A stretch of DNA of 64,000 nt from Cladorhizidae sp. MBARI D1340-BT2 (GCA_028752905.1 JAQNBH010000003.1:4086204-4150203), one strand, 5' to 3'; shown: positions 35,455 through 45,831, counted from the first letter of the stretch. Notes: generated from the letters alone by a model not told the origin. Program-made: numbers and translations.

Positions 35455-36192
35455 TTACGTACCTCCACTGTATGAGCGAGTTCGGGCCGCTGTGGCAGTG
35501 GGATACTCGACACCGCTCCTGCTGAGGTAGATGGGAATCTTGGTGGGATGATGCCGAGGTCTGCACATGCTTCCCTACTCAAGAATAATCGGGTGACGTT
35601 TGGTGTCACATATATCATCTGTTTGGTCACGGCGTCGGAATCCGGCAACGATAGTTCTAGCAGGACGGCGCCCAGGATGTGTATGCCACTTTTGTTTGCC
35701 GCCTGCATCCGTTGGGATACTGGTATCAGAGGTTGTTTCTGGACATCCCCAGTTTGTGAAGGATGTTTACTCCTGACAGGCAGCTTTGGCATCCAGTATC
35801 TGGCATGCCTTCGATGGCGCATTGTGCAGGCCTAGGGCGCCGAGCGATCTTGAGGCTGTCGTAGTCGCTGGGCAGTAGCTTGGCCACCAGACTCCTGGAT
35901 GGCTGGGGAAGGGATTGTCTCTTTACCCATTGTTCGTGGTATTGTCAAACACGTGATGGTCCAACACATGAGGTTTCGAGGCCTCACGGGTCGTGATGTC
36001 GCAGATGTTGTCGAAGATTGCATTCTCGATCATCTGCGCTGGTGGTGTTTTTGAAGGTGGTAGTTTTGACTTGCATACTTTGTCTGCGTGGTTGGCTTTG
36101 CCACATTTTCCACATGTATGGCCAAATGCTTTGCACTGGGCACTCCTCAGTGGGAGTGAGGGGTATTTGCCATGCCCGGTTCTCGCGCGCAC
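35298..36192 (-). pseudogene. Nucleocapsid zinc knuckle and aspartic protease region of the gypsy element
   Basis: Contains a CCHC-type knuckle (CGKCGKANHADKVC at about 36,060-36,105) and, near 35,795, the retropepsin active-site motif D-T-G within GMPDTGCQSCLSG. The region is spread over more than one frame: the D-T-G frame and the downstream ILGAVLLELSLPD frame differ, implying at least one small insertion or deletion near 35,730 and another near 35,310. Confidence 0.7.
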
Positions 36193-36989
36193 TCGGACTC
36201 GTCGTCTTCTATTTCGTCTTCTATTCTGGGCTGTCGTAGTCCTTGTCGGGGCAACCTCTTGTACTTGCTCGTACTCCTCATCGTTCCAACTAATATGCCT
36301 GAGTCCAGCTGGGACACCGAGGCTTTGGCTGCTTCCTTGGACTCTACATACAGCATTGCCCTTTCCATGCTGAGAGGTTGGTTGGGCTCCCCGAGCAGAC
36401 CCTGCTTGATTTCAGGATCGGCCAACCCGGTGATGAGAGCGTCTGCCACGTTTTCCTCAGTGTAGTCGACAGTGAGCGTGCACGTGCATGCCTTGCTATA
36501 TTGGCAGGTAGCTGCCTGGCCCCGAAGTCGCGCCCCAAAGGCTCTCACGCCCTCCTCCTGGTCCTGAGACATGTTGTGTAGCTTGTCCCTGGCCATGGTT
36601 GGATTTTCTATCCTGACTGCTAGTATCTTTATGGCCTTCATAATGTTGTCCAGCGGCAGTTTGGACAAGGCCACACCCCTGTTGTTCCTTTGGAGGCCTC
36701 TTCTCAAGTCCTGGTCGCAGCACTCTAGGAGCTGGATGGCTTGGTCACTACCCCTCACCTTGGTAGCCTTGATATAATCCCTCCATCGAGACTGGAAGTA
36801 CAGCCAGTCCTGGCTGGTTCCAGCTGCTGAAATAGTGGGTCTTTTCACAGCCTCGATTTTGGATCCATCCGTCTTTTTGTGGTTGATGAGGTGCCCTTGC
36901 AGATGGGCAGCAGACAGAACAGGGTTGGCCATAGCTCCCTCAGGGATCAAGTAGTCGCAATCATGTACAGGGCATCGTCTCTCGTCCAT
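36147..36989 (-). CDS. gag: Gag polyprotein of the gypsy element
   Basis: A 280-residue frame beginning about 120 bp inside the 5' LTR. It opens with a finger-like stretch of pattern CPVHDC ... H ... H (RRCPVHDCDYLIPEG, then HLQGHLINHKK), unusual for Gag, followed by a helical capsid-like region (DWLYFQSRWRDYIKATK; AFGARLRGQAATCQYS). The frame ends just before the zinc knuckle, which is in another frame: either programmed frameshifting or a lesion. Confidence 0.7.
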   Translation of the reverse strand: MDERRCPVHDCDYLIPEGAMANPVLSAAHLQGHLINHKKTDGSKIEAVKRPTISAAGTSQDWLYFQSRWRDYIKATKVRGSDQAIQLLECCDQDLRRGLQRNNRGVALSKLPLDNIMKAIKILAVRIENPTMARDKLHNMSQDQEEGVRAFGARLRGQAATCQYSKACTCTLTVDYTEENVADALITGLADPEIKQGLLGEPNQPLSMERAMLYVESKEAAKASVSQLDSGILVGTMRSTSKYKRLPRQGLRQPRIEDEIEDDESECAREPGMANTPHSH

Positions 36990-37109
36990 GCCGCGTGGGG
37001 GTGGGCGTCAATTGGAAAATGCTCGACCCGTTTCTGTTTGCAACTTCCTTCCCCAACCAGCAACTAGCTATCAGACTACAATGGTCCTAGCCAGCGATTG
37101 TTGCACGCA

Positions 37110-37282
37110 TAGATAAGATATCAACACTATTTATCTAACTGATCGACAAGGATTTAAAATAGATGTTCACAGAAAGACAATGCGTGCAACAATGATTAGT
37201 TACTTGTGAGCATGCGCATACATGTAGGTATTAGTGTGTGGGTAAAGGGTCGTTCTGTCCATTAGTTATTAGGTATTAGCTA
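37110..37282 (-). repeat. 5' LTR of the gypsy element
   Basis: Same 173-bp sequence as at 32052-32224. The promoter for the minus-strand element should lie here. I could not identify a clear tRNA primer site directly adjacent at 37,109 and below. Confidence 0.88.
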
Positions 37283-37460
37283 ATGATGGCCCATCTCAAG
37301 GCTTAACAGAACAATTATGCCAATCTGGAGAATTCTTCCATTTAGTCTCACTACAGTTCGTTTCAACTCGGTATGTTTTGGATTCTCTCCTTCCTCATGA
37401 ATATGACTGAATTGCCTATTTGAGGCTGGAAAACTAGAGAATTTCTTTTTGCTCCTTTAA

Positions 37461-38412
37461 CCCTTTCACTGGCAGATTTACGGAGGACATTTTACAAAAA
37501 TTGACACAATTTCACATAATTTTTTTTATAGAGGACCTTATGAAGACAAGTACCGAACAACTATATATCAGGTGATAGCTGATGCATGAAGGGACGTTAT
37601 GTTAAATTTTTGTTGCTTAGCAACAAACCACAGAAATGTGAATATTGTTATAAGAGACAGGAAGTAAAATAAAAGGGTTTATATCGGGTTTATATCATCT
37701 CAATTTCATATTACACATGAAACCAGCAATGTTAGCTGGTCAACTTTTGGTCAACAACAACAACTGTTTGTAAAATAACCTCTCCTCCAACCCTGTCTTC
37801 TCCTCTGCTGCTTCCTCATCCTCCTCCTCCAGCTCCATGAGTGAAACTACCTTCCCAGGAGAAATAGTTGTTATTATTATGCTAGTTACTAGGCTTTACT
37901 ATACAACTCTTATCTATTCTTACCTTGGGGGAAGTCTTCATGACCATCGCTATCGTCTGAAGCTTCGCTTGGCAGAGTAGGGCGATCTATACTTAGAAAA
38001 CTTGCTTCGTGGTCGGTGCCAACAGCTTCTGTTATAGCTACCATAGCATCACTGTCAACTATGCCACTTCCCAGGTAAGCACAGGCACTTTCTTCCTCTC
38101 CTTCACTAATGTCAATCTCGGACAGGCCGAAGTTATCCTCAAATAGGAAGTCTAACGCTTCGTCTCTACTCTAAAGCAAGTCGCCATTTCTTCTTCGAGA
38201 CCGGGAATTAACCGGAAGTGATGTTTGCTGGCATGTTTACTTCCCTTTCCTCATTCCGTATTTTCCTGATATTCAGGGGTATATTAGAGGCATGCTTTGG
38301 GCATATTCGTACAATTTTTGAAGTTAATACTGCAAACGGTTAATTTTTTATGAATTGTTTCGTCGCGGTTAATCCGTTTTCGCGACTTAAGTCGCTTATG
38401 CCAGTGAGAGGG
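37461..38412. mobile_element. piggyBac-like TTAA element, internally deleted
   Basis: 952 bp flanked by TTAA at 37457-37460 and 38413-38416. Inverted ends are CCCTTTCACTGGCA and, reversed, CCCTCTCACTGGCA, closely resembling known piggyBac termini. The empty site is in U1 at about 14,215. On the minus strand (about 37,930-38,160) an acidic frame ending in a splice-donor-like gtaag (NFGLSEIDISEGEEESACAY at its start) resembles the N-terminal exon of a piggyBac transposase, but its frame is broken upstream and the rest is gone. Confidence 0.75.
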
Positions 38413-39076
38413 TTAACATAATCTTAAAGCGTTTCCTTTCATTTTCCATCAGCCACAATATTATTGCTCTCTAGTTTCATTCTGCAATTATGCATGGAGT
38501 CACCAGTGCCTAACATGAGGTTGACTTGCAAAACAACAGACAAAGTGGCTATTAATTCTCTCTTAAAGGCCATGGAGAGATAAGGCAAGACATCTTCTGC
38601 AATGAGTTCCATAAACTAATGGCATCAAGTATGCTCTGCAAGTACTTCAATGTATTTTTTAAGTACCCTAGCTGTTTGGGATGGATCATGAAATACTCAT
38701 CAGCACTGGTCGTGTAGCTAGAGATAACCATACCCCTAATGCACAAGTATAATGGAGCATACTACAATAGATGTGTATGTGTGTGGACACATATATGGGT
38801 AGGCAAGTGCTTCATCAAACACAGGACCCTAAAACAATTTCGCTTCTACACCGGTCAATAACATACATGCATGCACGCCACGGCAAGACTATCTGCTCAC
38901 AGCATTGCTACAGGGGTGTATTTAGGGGGGGGCGGGGGGGGGGGCATTCGCCCCCCCTTGTATCATTCTCGCCCCCCCCCCCTTGAAATTAGAGATTTTT
39001 TTAAATAATGTCAAGAAAGGTGTAATACAAGAAAGGTGTAATAAGCTTATGATATCAGGTTCAAATGATAGGAATG

Positions 39077-41263
39077 TCAAACTGAGGTTCTTCTTGGTTT
39101 TCTCTGCCATACGTCCACAATCTCTTCAAGGTCGCTCTCAGAGAGTACTTCTGGTGCCTCTATAGCAATCCTCATAAGGTGAGAAAGGCTGCAGTCACTT
39201 AGAGAATTACGCAAACGAGTCTTGATCATCTTCATCTGTGAGAAGCTTCTCTCCACAGAAGCAGTAGAAACTGGAATCGATAAGCAGATGGAGGCAATCT
39301 TGTGCAAATTGGGAAACATGGCCTTGAGCATGTCGTTTGAAACAAGTTCTTTCAGCTGTGATGCAGTAGTATCCCGTGGTTGCTTGACTAACAGCTGGCG
39401 GAATGTTTTCCACTCTGTAAGTATTTCAGTGGAAATCATGGCTGTCTTCACTGTTTCTTCTCCATCCAATGTTTCTGCATCTCTATCTTCTCCGTAGTGA
39501 GCAATCAGTTTCTCAACAGACGTGTCTCCATAAGTGGGAAAAGATACTGAATCTGGTTTTGGAACTTTCCGTGGATCGAATATAGACAATGCTGATACAA
39601 CAGCGTTGGATGAAGAAAATCGGCTTGTTATGTTGGCCTTTAAATCAGCAACAAAAGGCTTACCAACAACATTCTGGAACGAAAGTATTTTATCAGCGTC
39701 AATAGACACCTTTGTAGATGACTTCAAGTCTTCAACGTTTTCAAGAAGCTCCAACACCCAGTTCGCTCCATGCAAAACTGCATCATCCAAGGATTTAACA
39801 GTAGCATCAACAAGGAATGATATCAACGAGAGGTCAAGCTGCTCTGCCTGAAGTGCTTTGCTGAGCTTGGCTACTTGTGGTAGAGTGAAATCAAGCAAAT
39901 ATATAGCTGCAATCGTAGACAATTTGCAGAGGGCACCATGGATTCCAAGAGCTTCTGGCTCGTGGGACGTCTCGTAGATGTTCCCAATGGTGATTACAAT
40001 TGCAGAATAACTTGCTTTGACAGCTTTGACACACCTTTCATGTGCCAGCCAGCGTGTGTCAGATGGCTTGATCACTTTCATTTCTGGAAGTTCAAGAACG
40101 TGCTGTACCTCCTTCAGACACTCTGCTCGCTTGGGGGAATTGCGAAAATGCTTCCAAAGAGTAGTCAATGTTCTGTAAACATGAGCAATTCCAGGAGTTT
40201 TATTGGCAGCTTGCACACAAGCCAACTGCAGTAAGTGACAGTGGCAGTGTATAAACAGAGCGTGAGGAGTATGTTTCTTGATACGTGCCTGAACCCCGGT
40301 CTTTCGTCCAGAAAAAGTTGCAGCTCCATCAAATCCCAATCCAACTATTCTTCCGACTTGTAGACCTTTCTTCTTTAAACAATCGATGAGATTAGAATAG
40401 ATGGTCTCTGCATCAGCCTTCTTCAATGGAATAAGCTCCAGAAAGCACTCTACTGGTACACCATCTTCCTCCCAGCGGCAAAACACAGACAATTCTTCTA
40501 CGTTGGTGACATCTGTGCACTCATCTGCCATGAGGCTGTACATAGGTGCCTTTTGAAGTCGCTTCAGAATCGACTCCTCCACCCATGTCCCCAATGATTC
40601 GATGAATTCAACCACAGCCACTCTTGATGTGTACACAGCATTTCTTGGTGCAGTTTCTAAGAATTGCTTCAAATGTTGGCTGCCACATCGAACCACCACG
40701 TCAACCAGCTTCTCAAATTTTGTCGAATGTGCAACTTGTTCTTTCGTAAGAAAATGAGTGAGTAGGATCAGGCACTTCACTGCAGCTCTGTTCTGAGCTC
40801 TTTTGCGAGCTAAAACATTCTGGAGTTGCTGTACAACTGTTCCACCTTTGGCTGCTCCTTTAGCTGCAAAAAGAGCTTGAGTTGCATGGATATGGAAGTC
40901 ACTTCTCGCATGAGCTTTCATTTTTTCAACAGCTTTCTTCCAATTTCTGCAAGGTTGTGTGACCCACACTCCTCCAGTACGCTGCAGACCAGATTGCTTG
41001 CAAACCTTGCAAAAGGCACCATCGCTATCCTCGTCATAATAGAGCCAACTGAAATCTTTCTCCCAGCTCTTAGAGTATTTTCTCTTCGTGGATACAGAAG
41101 AGCGGTGTTTGTTTTGCTTGCTTTTCTTTGAAGGTGGAGGACTAAGGCTAGGACTAGATGCCTCGACATGCTCAGAGCTATCTGTTCTGCTATCTTCGCT
41201 ATCGCTGCTATTAGCATGAGAAGAGGCTTGAGAAGTACTTGCAAAGTATGAGCGAATATCCAT
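39077..41263 (-). CDS. hAT superfamily transposase, TTF finger plus DUF4371-type, intact
   Basis: A 728-residue nuclear protein predicted to excise and insert the element around it by a DDE/RNase-H-fold reaction. From the N-terminus: MDIRSYF; a serine/acidic and basic linker (KKSKQNKHR, a plausible nuclear signal); a TTF/BED-like finger at about 68-130 (FCKVCKQSG ... HARSDFHIHATQ); the catalytic core with LMADECTDVTNVEEL near 245 and VGLGFDGAATFSGRKTGV near 310; a CHCHLLQLAC segment; SDTRWLAHERC; and a C-terminal dimerisation domain (ICLSIPVSTASVERSFSQM). Length and domain order are normal for this group. There are no stops or visible lesions, and it is the only full-length transposase frame in the window. 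The start is the first ATG of the frame. Confidence 0.9.
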   Translation of the reverse strand: MDIRSYFASTSQASSHANSSDSEDSRTDSSEHVEASSPSLSPPPSKKSKQNKHRSSVSTKRKYSKSWEKDFSWLYYDEDSDGAFCKVCKQSGLQRTGGVWVTQPCRNWKKAVEKMKAHARSDFHIHATQALFAAKGAAKGGTVVQQLQNVLARKRAQNRAAVKCLILLTHFLTKEQVAHSTKFEKLVDVVVRCGSQHLKQFLETAPRNAVYTSRVAVVEFIESLGTWVEESILKRLQKAPMYSLMADECTDVTNVEELSVFCRWEEDGVPVECFLELIPLKKADAETIYSNLIDCLKKKGLQVGRIVGLGFDGAATFSGRKTGVQARIKKHTPHALFIHCHCHLLQLACVQAANKTPGIAHVYRTLTTLWKHFRNSPKRAECLKEVQHVLELPEMKVIKPSDTRWLAHERCVKAVKASYSAIVITIGNIYETSHEPEALGIHGALCKLSTIAAIYLLDFTLPQVAKLSKALQAEQLDLSLISFLVDATVKSLDDAVLHGANWVLELLENVEDLKSSTKVSIDADKILSFQNVVGKPFVADLKANITSRFSSSNAVVSALSIFDPRKVPKPDSVSFPTYGDTSVEKLIAHYGEDRDAETLDGEETVKTAMISTEILTEWKTFRQLLVKQPRDTTASQLKELVSNDMLKAMFPNLHKIASICLSIPVSTASVERSFSQMKMIKTRLRNSLSDCSLSHLMRIAIEAPEVLSESDLEEIVDVWQRKPRRTSV

Positions 41264-41306
41264 ATTAATATGAAGAGAAATCAGCTAGTAAGGTTTCTTT
41301 TATAGA

Positions 41307-41690
41307 GACTTTAAGACCATGACATAATGGACCGAGTTAAAAATACTGAGAGAGAGTGGGAAAGAAGGAGGGAACTGAAGAAGTGACAAACCTACAAAGG
41401 AGAACACGTGGTGGTGTGTGATGACTTTAAGACCATGACATAATGGACTGAGTTAAAAATACTGAGAGAGAGTGGGAAAGAAGGAGGGAACTGAAGAAGT
41501 GACAAACCTACAAAGGAGAACACGTGGTGGCGTGTGACGACATCATATCTAAGATTAGACTTGAAGACCATGACATAATGGACCGAGTTAAAAATACTGA
41601 GAGAGAGGGAGTGGGAAAGAAGGAGAAACAAAAGAAGTGACAAACCTACAAAGGAGAGCACGTGGTGGTGTGTGATGTCATCGTGTCATG
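41307..41690. repeat. Threefold tandem repeat upstream of the hAT gene
   Basis: Three copies of a unit of about 116-135 bp, starting near 41,307, 41,423 and 41,558 with gacttTaagaccatgacata. Each contains ctgagagagagtgggaaaga and ends in cacgtggtgg. Located between the transposase start and the right terminus, where hAT elements commonly carry subterminal transposase-binding repeats. Confidence 0.85.
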
Positions 41691-42670
41691 ACACATGCTC
41701 TCCTTTTTCCAAGCAGCTACAATATCATGAGAAATATATACAGTCTAGCCATAGTTCGGTATAGCATAATGCCATTGGTAGTCAGTCAAAATAGCTATCC
41801 TCAGACATTGTAAAAGCAAAAAAAAATATGGGGGGATCTTCCCCCCAGACCCCCCTTTTACGACTTATGAACATGTTAAGAAAATATTAACAAAAATTAG
41901 GGCACCAAGTGACCAACCATTTCCACCCCCCCCCCCCCCCCCCCTAGAGAACTAGAGAAAAATTGTGTATGAAACCTGTTGTCCATGATTTTGTAAGAAA
42001 ATGCATGGAATGCAACATAATTCGATTTCACAAAAGCCCACCTCCATTATACGAGTGACAAGTGACTATATCTAATCTATATATGCTGATTGCCGTAGCA
42101 TGCAACTTCAGCAAATATTTAAGATGGAATGTTGTACTAAAGATTTTAGAAAAAGTGCATGCCATCATAAGTAGCAGCTATATATACAGTTAGTACTGCA
42201 AAAATACCTATGGGTAAAACACTTTCGTACTCCACGCGGAAGCCCAGGGTGCACGTCCCCTTTCCGCAACATCCAGGCTCTCCGCCCCCCCTTATTTTTC
42301 CATATCTCAAGTTCGCCCCCCCTTGGCAAAATTTCTGTATACAACCCTGATTGCTATATATATACTCCATACTGTTGTAGTACACGATTGAACAAAACTA
42401 TTCTTCACTCACACAATTCTATATAGTTCTAGTCTATATACTTCATCACACTTGAGCAGCACTTGAATGCATTTCATGATTAAAAAAAAAATAGGGCGAG
42501 GAGGTTTGACATGTTTAGGTGTGAAGGTTCAGCAACTAGCAGAAGAGTAGGCTAATCTACACCCCCAGCATGTGCAGAATATTCATTCATAATTATGATA
42601 AGGTCATAGTAAGTTAAAGAATTGACATAAATATGGTAAAAACATTGACACGACCTACAATTTAAAAATG

Positions 42671-44365
42671 CTACAATCTCCCACACTGCTGTATGTATTC
42701 CAATTTGTTTCTCCTGACGAGCTCCTGCTCCATACAATCCATTACTACTGTGTCATGATCCATGATGTACTTGTTGTGGAAGATAGGTCCTCTGTCGGGG
42801 CCATCGGAATTTCCTTCAAGACCATCGAAGCCGCCTGTGCTAATATTACCACTCACACCAGGCTTGTATGAAAGCTTGGCTAGATCTTGTGCAGTAACAA
42901 TGCATATGCCGTGGATTATCTGCCCGAAGCAGTATTGCGATGTTTTTGGTTGTCTTGTCATTTGTTTGTAGATATTTTGAGTGTATTCCTGCCAGCTGGC
43001 TACAGGAATCCATATACAGGAGATTGTGAAAAAGATCTTGTTTTTGTATTCTGGTCTGTAACCTCCAGGGACACCAGGTTTCATGAACACCACAGCGTAG
43101 ATCATCTCCTCAGGGATGCAGGCATCTTCAAAGTAGTTCCTTATTGTAATGCCTTCTTCGCTGCAGAGGTAATACTCAACATAAGTATGACTAAGAGCAA
43201 CGTAGGCCCAGCTCTTGTACATCTTCATGTCGTATGGTAAAGCGGACATGTGTTCATCCCGCATCGTTATCCAGCCGGTCACCGTGCTCAAGGACCACTT
43301 GAAGTAATATCTACGTTTGAATTCTTTGTTATGTTCTTGTTCTTCTATCTTGACAGATGACATTCCATCGAGAGGTTCTAGAAGAGACACTACCTCAGCA
43401 TTTGTACGCAAAGGTAGTTCTTTGCCACAGAGAGTGATGACATACTTCCAGGGGTATTTGTCTCGAGCTAACAGCAGGTCGGAGAAGCAGCTCGCATGAG
43501 CTTCTAGTAATGTATACCAACCCCTATAGACATCTTCGATTTTGCGAGGAACGATGACGTTGTCGAGACACGAAGCAAGGTTGAAGATGATGTGCTTGAA
43601 GGTGTGACTCGACTTCAGGTCGAAATGGAGACAGTATAGATTGTGGGGACGATATATCACTTTTAAGAATCGCAATATCTGATATGGGTGCTTGTCAATA
43701 TTGATGGCATACGCTATGGGAAATTTTTTCTCTCTATCCGACACAAAAAAATTGTCCTTGAAAATGCTTTTAACCCAATCACAATTCGACGTCTTTGAAA
43801 CCAAACCAGAAATGCTTTTACCAGTCTTCCACAAATGATTAGATTCATCTATCCATTTTGTTTCATTAGTGTTTAAAGCTTTCCCTGTGAACACCTTATC
43901 ACACATTTTAGGTATCCTTCCTGGCACAAGCTCTGTTACTAGACCGCTCTTCCAGGAAGTAAACCCACCCTTTGGTAGGAAACATTGGTTCCGCTTTCTC
44001 AGTTCTTCAGGAATAGGGCACACTAGATGAGATGGAGGCAGCTTTCCTTTACTCAATTCCAATTCAGAGATGAAATGTCGGCGTCTTTCCTCAGCCGACG
44101 ACACAGTGCAAATGTTGTAGCTAAACTTGTTGTTGGATTGTTGAAACCATGGATTAGTCTCGACCTTGCCCAATAGCTCATCTTGGCAAGTGTATAACAG
44201 CAGGCAGATGATGACTCCTATACAGCACTTGACAATGATTTCATTGTTCCACCTTCTTCTTAGACGGATTTTTACCACCAGGGCCAAATTGATACCATAA
44301 TCCAAGAAATGCAGAAACCTTGCCCTGGCTGGATTATGGCCATATCTGAACTTACCTTTCCCCAT
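42671..44365 (-). CDS. GT14 beta-1,6-N-acetylglucosaminyltransferase (core-2/I-branching type), copy 3
   Basis: An intact 564-residue frame, closely similar to copy 1. It has the same membrane anchor (CCIGVIICLLLYTC), the same signature segments (WKYVITLCGKELPLRTN; PEEMIYAVVFMKPGVPGG; CIVTAQDL) and the same splice-acceptor-like tract just upstream of ATG 44365. Differences include one phenylalanine fewer in the poly-F run and a two-residue insertion (EEQEHNKEF) where copy 1 reads EEHTKAF. Both changes preserve the frame, which suggests it stayed under selection or diverged recently. Its 3' flank is interrupted at 42,349 by the hAT, so polyadenylation or expression could differ from copy 1. 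Confidence 0.85.
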   Translation of the reverse strand: MGKGKFRYGHNPARARFLHFLDYGINLALVVKIRLRRRWNNEIIVKCCIGVIICLLLYTCQDELLGKVETNPWFQQSNNKFSYNICTVSSAEERRRHFISELELSKGKLPPSHLVCPIPEELRKRNQCFLPKGGFTSWKSGLVTELVPGRIPKMCDKVFTGKALNTNETKWIDESNHLWKTGKSISGLVSKTSNCDWVKSIFKDNFFVSDREKKFPIAYAINIDKHPYQILRFLKVIYRPHNLYCLHFDLKSSHTFKHIIFNLASCLDNVIVPRKIEDVYRGWYTLLEAHASCFSDLLLARDKYPWKYVITLCGKELPLRTNAEVVSLLEPLDGMSSVKIEEQEHNKEFKRRYYFKWSLSTVTGWITMRDEHMSALPYDMKMYKSWAYVALSHTYVEYYLCSEEGITIRNYFEDACIPEEMIYAVVFMKPGVPGGYRPEYKNKIFFTISCIWIPVASWQEYTQNIYKQMTRQPKTSQYCFGQIIHGICIVTAQDLAKLSYKPGVSGNISTGGFDGLEGNSDGPDRGPIFHNKYIMDHDTVVMDCMEQELVRRNKLEYIQQCGRL

Positions 44366-45181
44366 TGTCCTACAAGAAAAGAGGGGAGGGGGGAGAATAT
44401 ACATATATATTAATAGACATTCTTTCTTTATATAGTTTAAAAAAATCTACAACAAAAGTAGCAACAAGAAAAACATATATACAGAGAAAAGGATGTGACA
44501 TCAACAGTCATGAAATTTAGTTCAAGTGAACCTTTCAAGACTTAGGGGGAAAACAACCCAACAACTTCAACTAGGTTTTCTAAACATCCAGCAACCCAAG
44601 TTACAGTATATCATCCCAGTGATGTATTTGTTAATTTCGGATCAACTCATAATGGTATTTTTCAAGGCTGACCAATGAGACCAGCACATCAACATCGAAC
44701 CTGGCGAAAGTGATCCGGGTTTTATCACTATGGAAAATGCATAGTTTTAACTTCCCCTCTTCTCAAATATTCATTTGACTGCTGGGTCAGGAAGAGGCAT
44801 CTTCAAGGTCTTATCACATCAAGGTCTTATCACATACATAGGTATCTAGTACAGTAATGATATTCACAGGTAATAATTACATAAACTCTAACTCCTAGAT
44901 TTTAAGAAGACCATCATACTGGTGAGAGTGGAGTATATATTTCTGTTGGTGCAGAAATGGAAGCTCATGAAATGGAAGCTCATGGTGATGAAGAAGTATG
45001 TAGTATGTATATAGCTGCAAGTGACCAATTTTGCTACAAGTCTAAGGAGAAGCCAATGGAACCAACCAAGAATCACAGAGAGCACATTCACTGCTGAACT
45101 GTACAATGACCAGATCAGAAAGAGGTCATTTGATTTAGTTTTCATGATAAGGCTTAGTGCATGATACAATAGCTTCTTTAA

Positions 45182-45831
45182 AGTCAGGGGGACCGTAACC
45201 ATTTTTGTAGTAAAGTGTTAAAAAACGTGTGGTTACCACTTTATAGCTCCATAGATTCTGCAAACTTCATGGCATGGACTTGACATATAGCTTAAAAGAT
45301 AGGTCTCTCTGTGTGCTCTCTTTTGATAAAATAATTTTTTCATAGCTACAACTATACCCAAGTTTAGGAGCTAAAGTGGGGGTACCACAAAACCTGATTG
45401 CTTGATTTTGCCACATAAATATCTCCAGATAGCTAAGTGCTAGAGAGTTGGAAATTCATTTTCCAACCGGGTGCCTGACCACATACTTACGTTTTAGCGC
45501 CTAATGAGAAAGATCATTGCATAAAGTAGGGCTTCCTCTAGCCACTGGTGCTAATTTCAACTCTCTATATAGCACTTGGCAATCTGGAGATTTTTATGTG
45601 GCAAAATCAGGCAATCAGATTTTGAGGTACCCCCACTTTAGCTCCTATAACTTGGGTATAGTTGTAGCTATCAAATATGTTTTATTATCAAAAGAGAGCA
45701 CAGAGAGAGACCTATCTTTTGGGCTATAGCTATATCAAGTCCATACCATGACGTTTGCAGAATCTATGGACCTATAAAGTGGTAACCACAAGTTTTTAAC
45801 ACTTTAGTACAAAAATTGTTACGGTCCCCCC
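45182..45831. mobile_element. TTAA foldback MITE, U2 copy
   Basis: Orthologue of 20,930-21,553, between TTAA at 45178-45181 and 45832-45835. Its two inverted arms share segments such as aaaagataggtctctctgtg. The right TTAA is also the left flank of the next element, so one target served twice. Confidence 0.8.

Larger units (their letters stand above)
32052..37282 (-). mobile_element. Ty3/gypsy LTR retrotransposon, complete but frameshifted
   Basis: A 5,231-bp insertion in U2 with two 173-bp LTRs, flanked by the 5-bp duplication ATGAT at 32047-32051 and 37283-37287. The empty site is legible in U1 near 14,040 and inverted near 5,235. On the minus strand it encodes Gag, a zinc knuckle, a D-T-G protease, reverse transcriptase, RNase H and integrase, in the Ty3/gypsy order with integrase last. 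A purine run lies beside the left LTR (32,225-32,235, reverse strand), as expected of the plus-strand primer. Several frames are shifted, so it is probably inactive. Confidence 0.92.
38911..42349 (-). mobile_element. hAT transposon, probably autonomous
   Basis: A 3,439-bp insertion in the GT14 3' flank of U2. It starts CAGGGGTGTATTTAG and ends in CAACCCTG (reverse: CAGGGTTGTATACAG). The repeat ATTGCTA is present on both sides (38904-38910 and 42350-42356). The empty site, cagcattgctatatata, is intact in U1 at about 18,087-18,103 and in the inverted copy near 4,585. The observed repeat is 7 bp where hAT elements usually give 8. The ends carry long G/C homopolymers (38,925-38,990; 42,285-42,325). 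A second poly-C tract lies near 41,928-41,943. Confidence 0.92.

Noticed and set aside
32261..36581. Many plus-strand frames within 32-37 kb
   Set aside because: They are antisense to the gypsy Gag-Pol frames. The stretch is richer in G and C than its surroundings and so has few chance stops.
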